From assembly GCA_964472545.1 (NCBI GenBank), contig CAYYNP010000477.1, positions 1 through 5,101 on the forward strand: 5,101 bases of DNA, read 5' to 3'. The position numbers were made by a program, and so were the translations under genes. The notes beneath the pieces were generated by a model, which saw only the letters and a list, made by a program, of their open reading frames with translations, was not told the origin of the DNA and did not search any database. This stretch comes from CAYYNP01 sp964472545. Lineage in GTDB: Bacteria; Planctomycetota; Planctomycetia; Pirellulales; Thermoguttaceae. Below, piece after piece: positions 4,454 through 5,101 of this stretch (positions are counted from its first letter, which is position 1; each line of letters begins with the position of its first letter).

Positions 4454-5101
4454 TGGAACTCCTCTGCCGACCAGGTGGGAAACGTCACGGCCCGTGTCGC
4501 CGCGCGGTCGACGGCCTTCACGTCGTCGTCTTCGCCAAGCGGCGGTGGCGTGCGATAATCGGCGACGAATCGCTGATGCACCAGCAGCGTGGATAGCAAC
4601 CCGGCCAGGGCCATGTCGTCGGTCTCGCTGAGGCGGCCAAAGCGGTCGAGTTTCTTCAGCAGCATCGCCGTGGCGTCGCCGTCGAAGTAGCCAAACTCCC
4701 TGAGCTTGTGCGGCGAGAGCACGTCGGCCACCCAAGCCAGCGGCTTGCCGCCGGGGAAAAAGGCGGCGTGGATCGGCGCCCGATACGGCTGCTTGCGGCG
4801 CTGCCAAACGTCGTTGGGCAATAGGTCGCTCACGGCCCGTTTGAGCAACTGCTTCTCGTTCAGTCCGGCGAGCTTCATTCGCGGCGGGAGCTTGTTGCAG
4901 AATTCGATCACCCGATGGTCGAGGAACGGAAACCGCCCTTCGACCGAATGGGCCATCCCCATGCGGTCGCCCTGCGAACAGAGCAAGTAGTCCGGCAGGA
5001 AGATGGTGGCTTCGAGGTATTGCGCCCGGGCCAGCGGACTGAGTTGGTCGAAGCCATCGGGCAGCATCTGCTCCGGCAAGAACGGCTTGCCCGATTCATT
5101 G
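4441..5101 (-). CDS. asnB: Asparagine-synthase-like amidotransferase, C-terminal part (partial)
   Basis: The last 219 residues of a class II glutamine amidotransferase of the asparagine synthetase B type. The N-terminal glutaminase and the PP-loop lie beyond the window edge, so the start is not visible; the frame is open to 5100 with no start. Visible synthetase-domain motifs are FLPDYLLCSQGDRMGMAHSV (34-53), EGRFPFLDHR (54-63), EKQLLKRAVSDLLP (82-95) and RRKQPYRAP (101-109). They match AsnB's conserved D-R-M-S-MAHS-E-R-PFLDH and K..LR.A....LP.....R.K....P blocks. The CSQGD and KQPYRAP variants fit, in my recollection, a subgroup found in polysaccharide and natural-product clusters rather than housekeeping AsnB. 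The final 40 residues are acidic and unlike the family core. The next gene downstream is the NAD-synthase-like gene, 118 bases away on the same strand, which supports a shared pathway. The substrate cannot be assigned. Confidence 0.88.
   Translation of the reverse strand, partial: NESGKPFLPEQMLPDGFDQLSPLARAQYLEATIFLPDYLLCSQGDRMGMAHSVEGRFPFLDHRVIEFCNKLPPRMKLAGLNEKQLLKRAVSDLLPNDVWQRRKQPYRAPIHAAFFPGGKPLAWVADVLSPHKLREFGYFDGDATAMLLKKLDRFGRLSETDDMALAGLLSTLLVHQRFVADYRTPPPLGEDDDVKAVDRAATRAVTFPTWSAEEFHVPT

Noticed and set aside
3432..4631. A 399-codon open frame on the plus strand
   Set aside because: It runs opposite the NAD-synthase-like gene and part of the amidotransferase gene, both with clear family motifs. 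Its length comes from high-GC antisense bias and it crosses the inverted repeat.
1..5101. tRNA, rRNA, CRISPR array or riboswitch
   Set aside because: I saw no cloverleaf with a CCA-type acceptor, no rRNA core motif, no regularly spaced repeats and no known riboswitch core.

Overview
The window looks like chromosomal DNA from a planctomycete, most likely a Pirellulales-type bacterium. Three things suggest this: a Tat-exported Gfo/Idh/MocA oxidoreductase with the C-terminal style common in that phylum, a short secreted leucine-rich-repeat protein of the 24-residue 'T.V.D.GL..L' type, and high-GC core genes. This is inferred from protein style only; no database search was possible.

Layout. On the minus strand, from the right edge leftwards: the C-terminal 219 residues of an asparagine-synthase-like amidotransferase (4441-5101, cut by the window edge), then a 118-bp gap filled by a large inverted repeat and a 15-bp tandem duplication, then a divergent NAD-synthase-family protein (3354-4322). 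The two are probably one transcription unit. In the middle lies a plus-strand leucine-rich-repeat gene (2401-3249) of visibly lower GC, convergent with the NAD-synthase gene. To its left, on the minus strand, are the Tat-signal oxidoreductase (606-1955) with a well-formed sigma-70-like promoter and ribosome binding site, and a small two-helix membrane protein (65-337). Bases 1-64 and most of 338-605 show no gene.

The 445-bp gap 1956-2400 is mosaic. It holds the oxidoreductase promoter, one copy of a 65-bp dispersed repeat, an extended -10 promoter, and the first codons of what looks like a REP-associated tyrosine transposase, broken off and joined to a GGGACTGTCCC palindrome. A second copy of the 65-bp repeat lies just beyond the leucine-rich-repeat gene in the same orientation, so that gene and the transposase scar sit between direct repeats.

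How the genes may work together: the amidotransferase and NAD-synthase-like proteins are both ATP-dependent, amide-forming enzyme families and may act in one pathway, possibly amidation of a polysaccharide or other cell-surface or secondary metabolite rather than bulk asparagine or NAD synthesis. The oxidoreductase probably acts on a sugar or polyol outside the cytoplasm. No link between it and the amidotransferase pair can be seen in the sequence.
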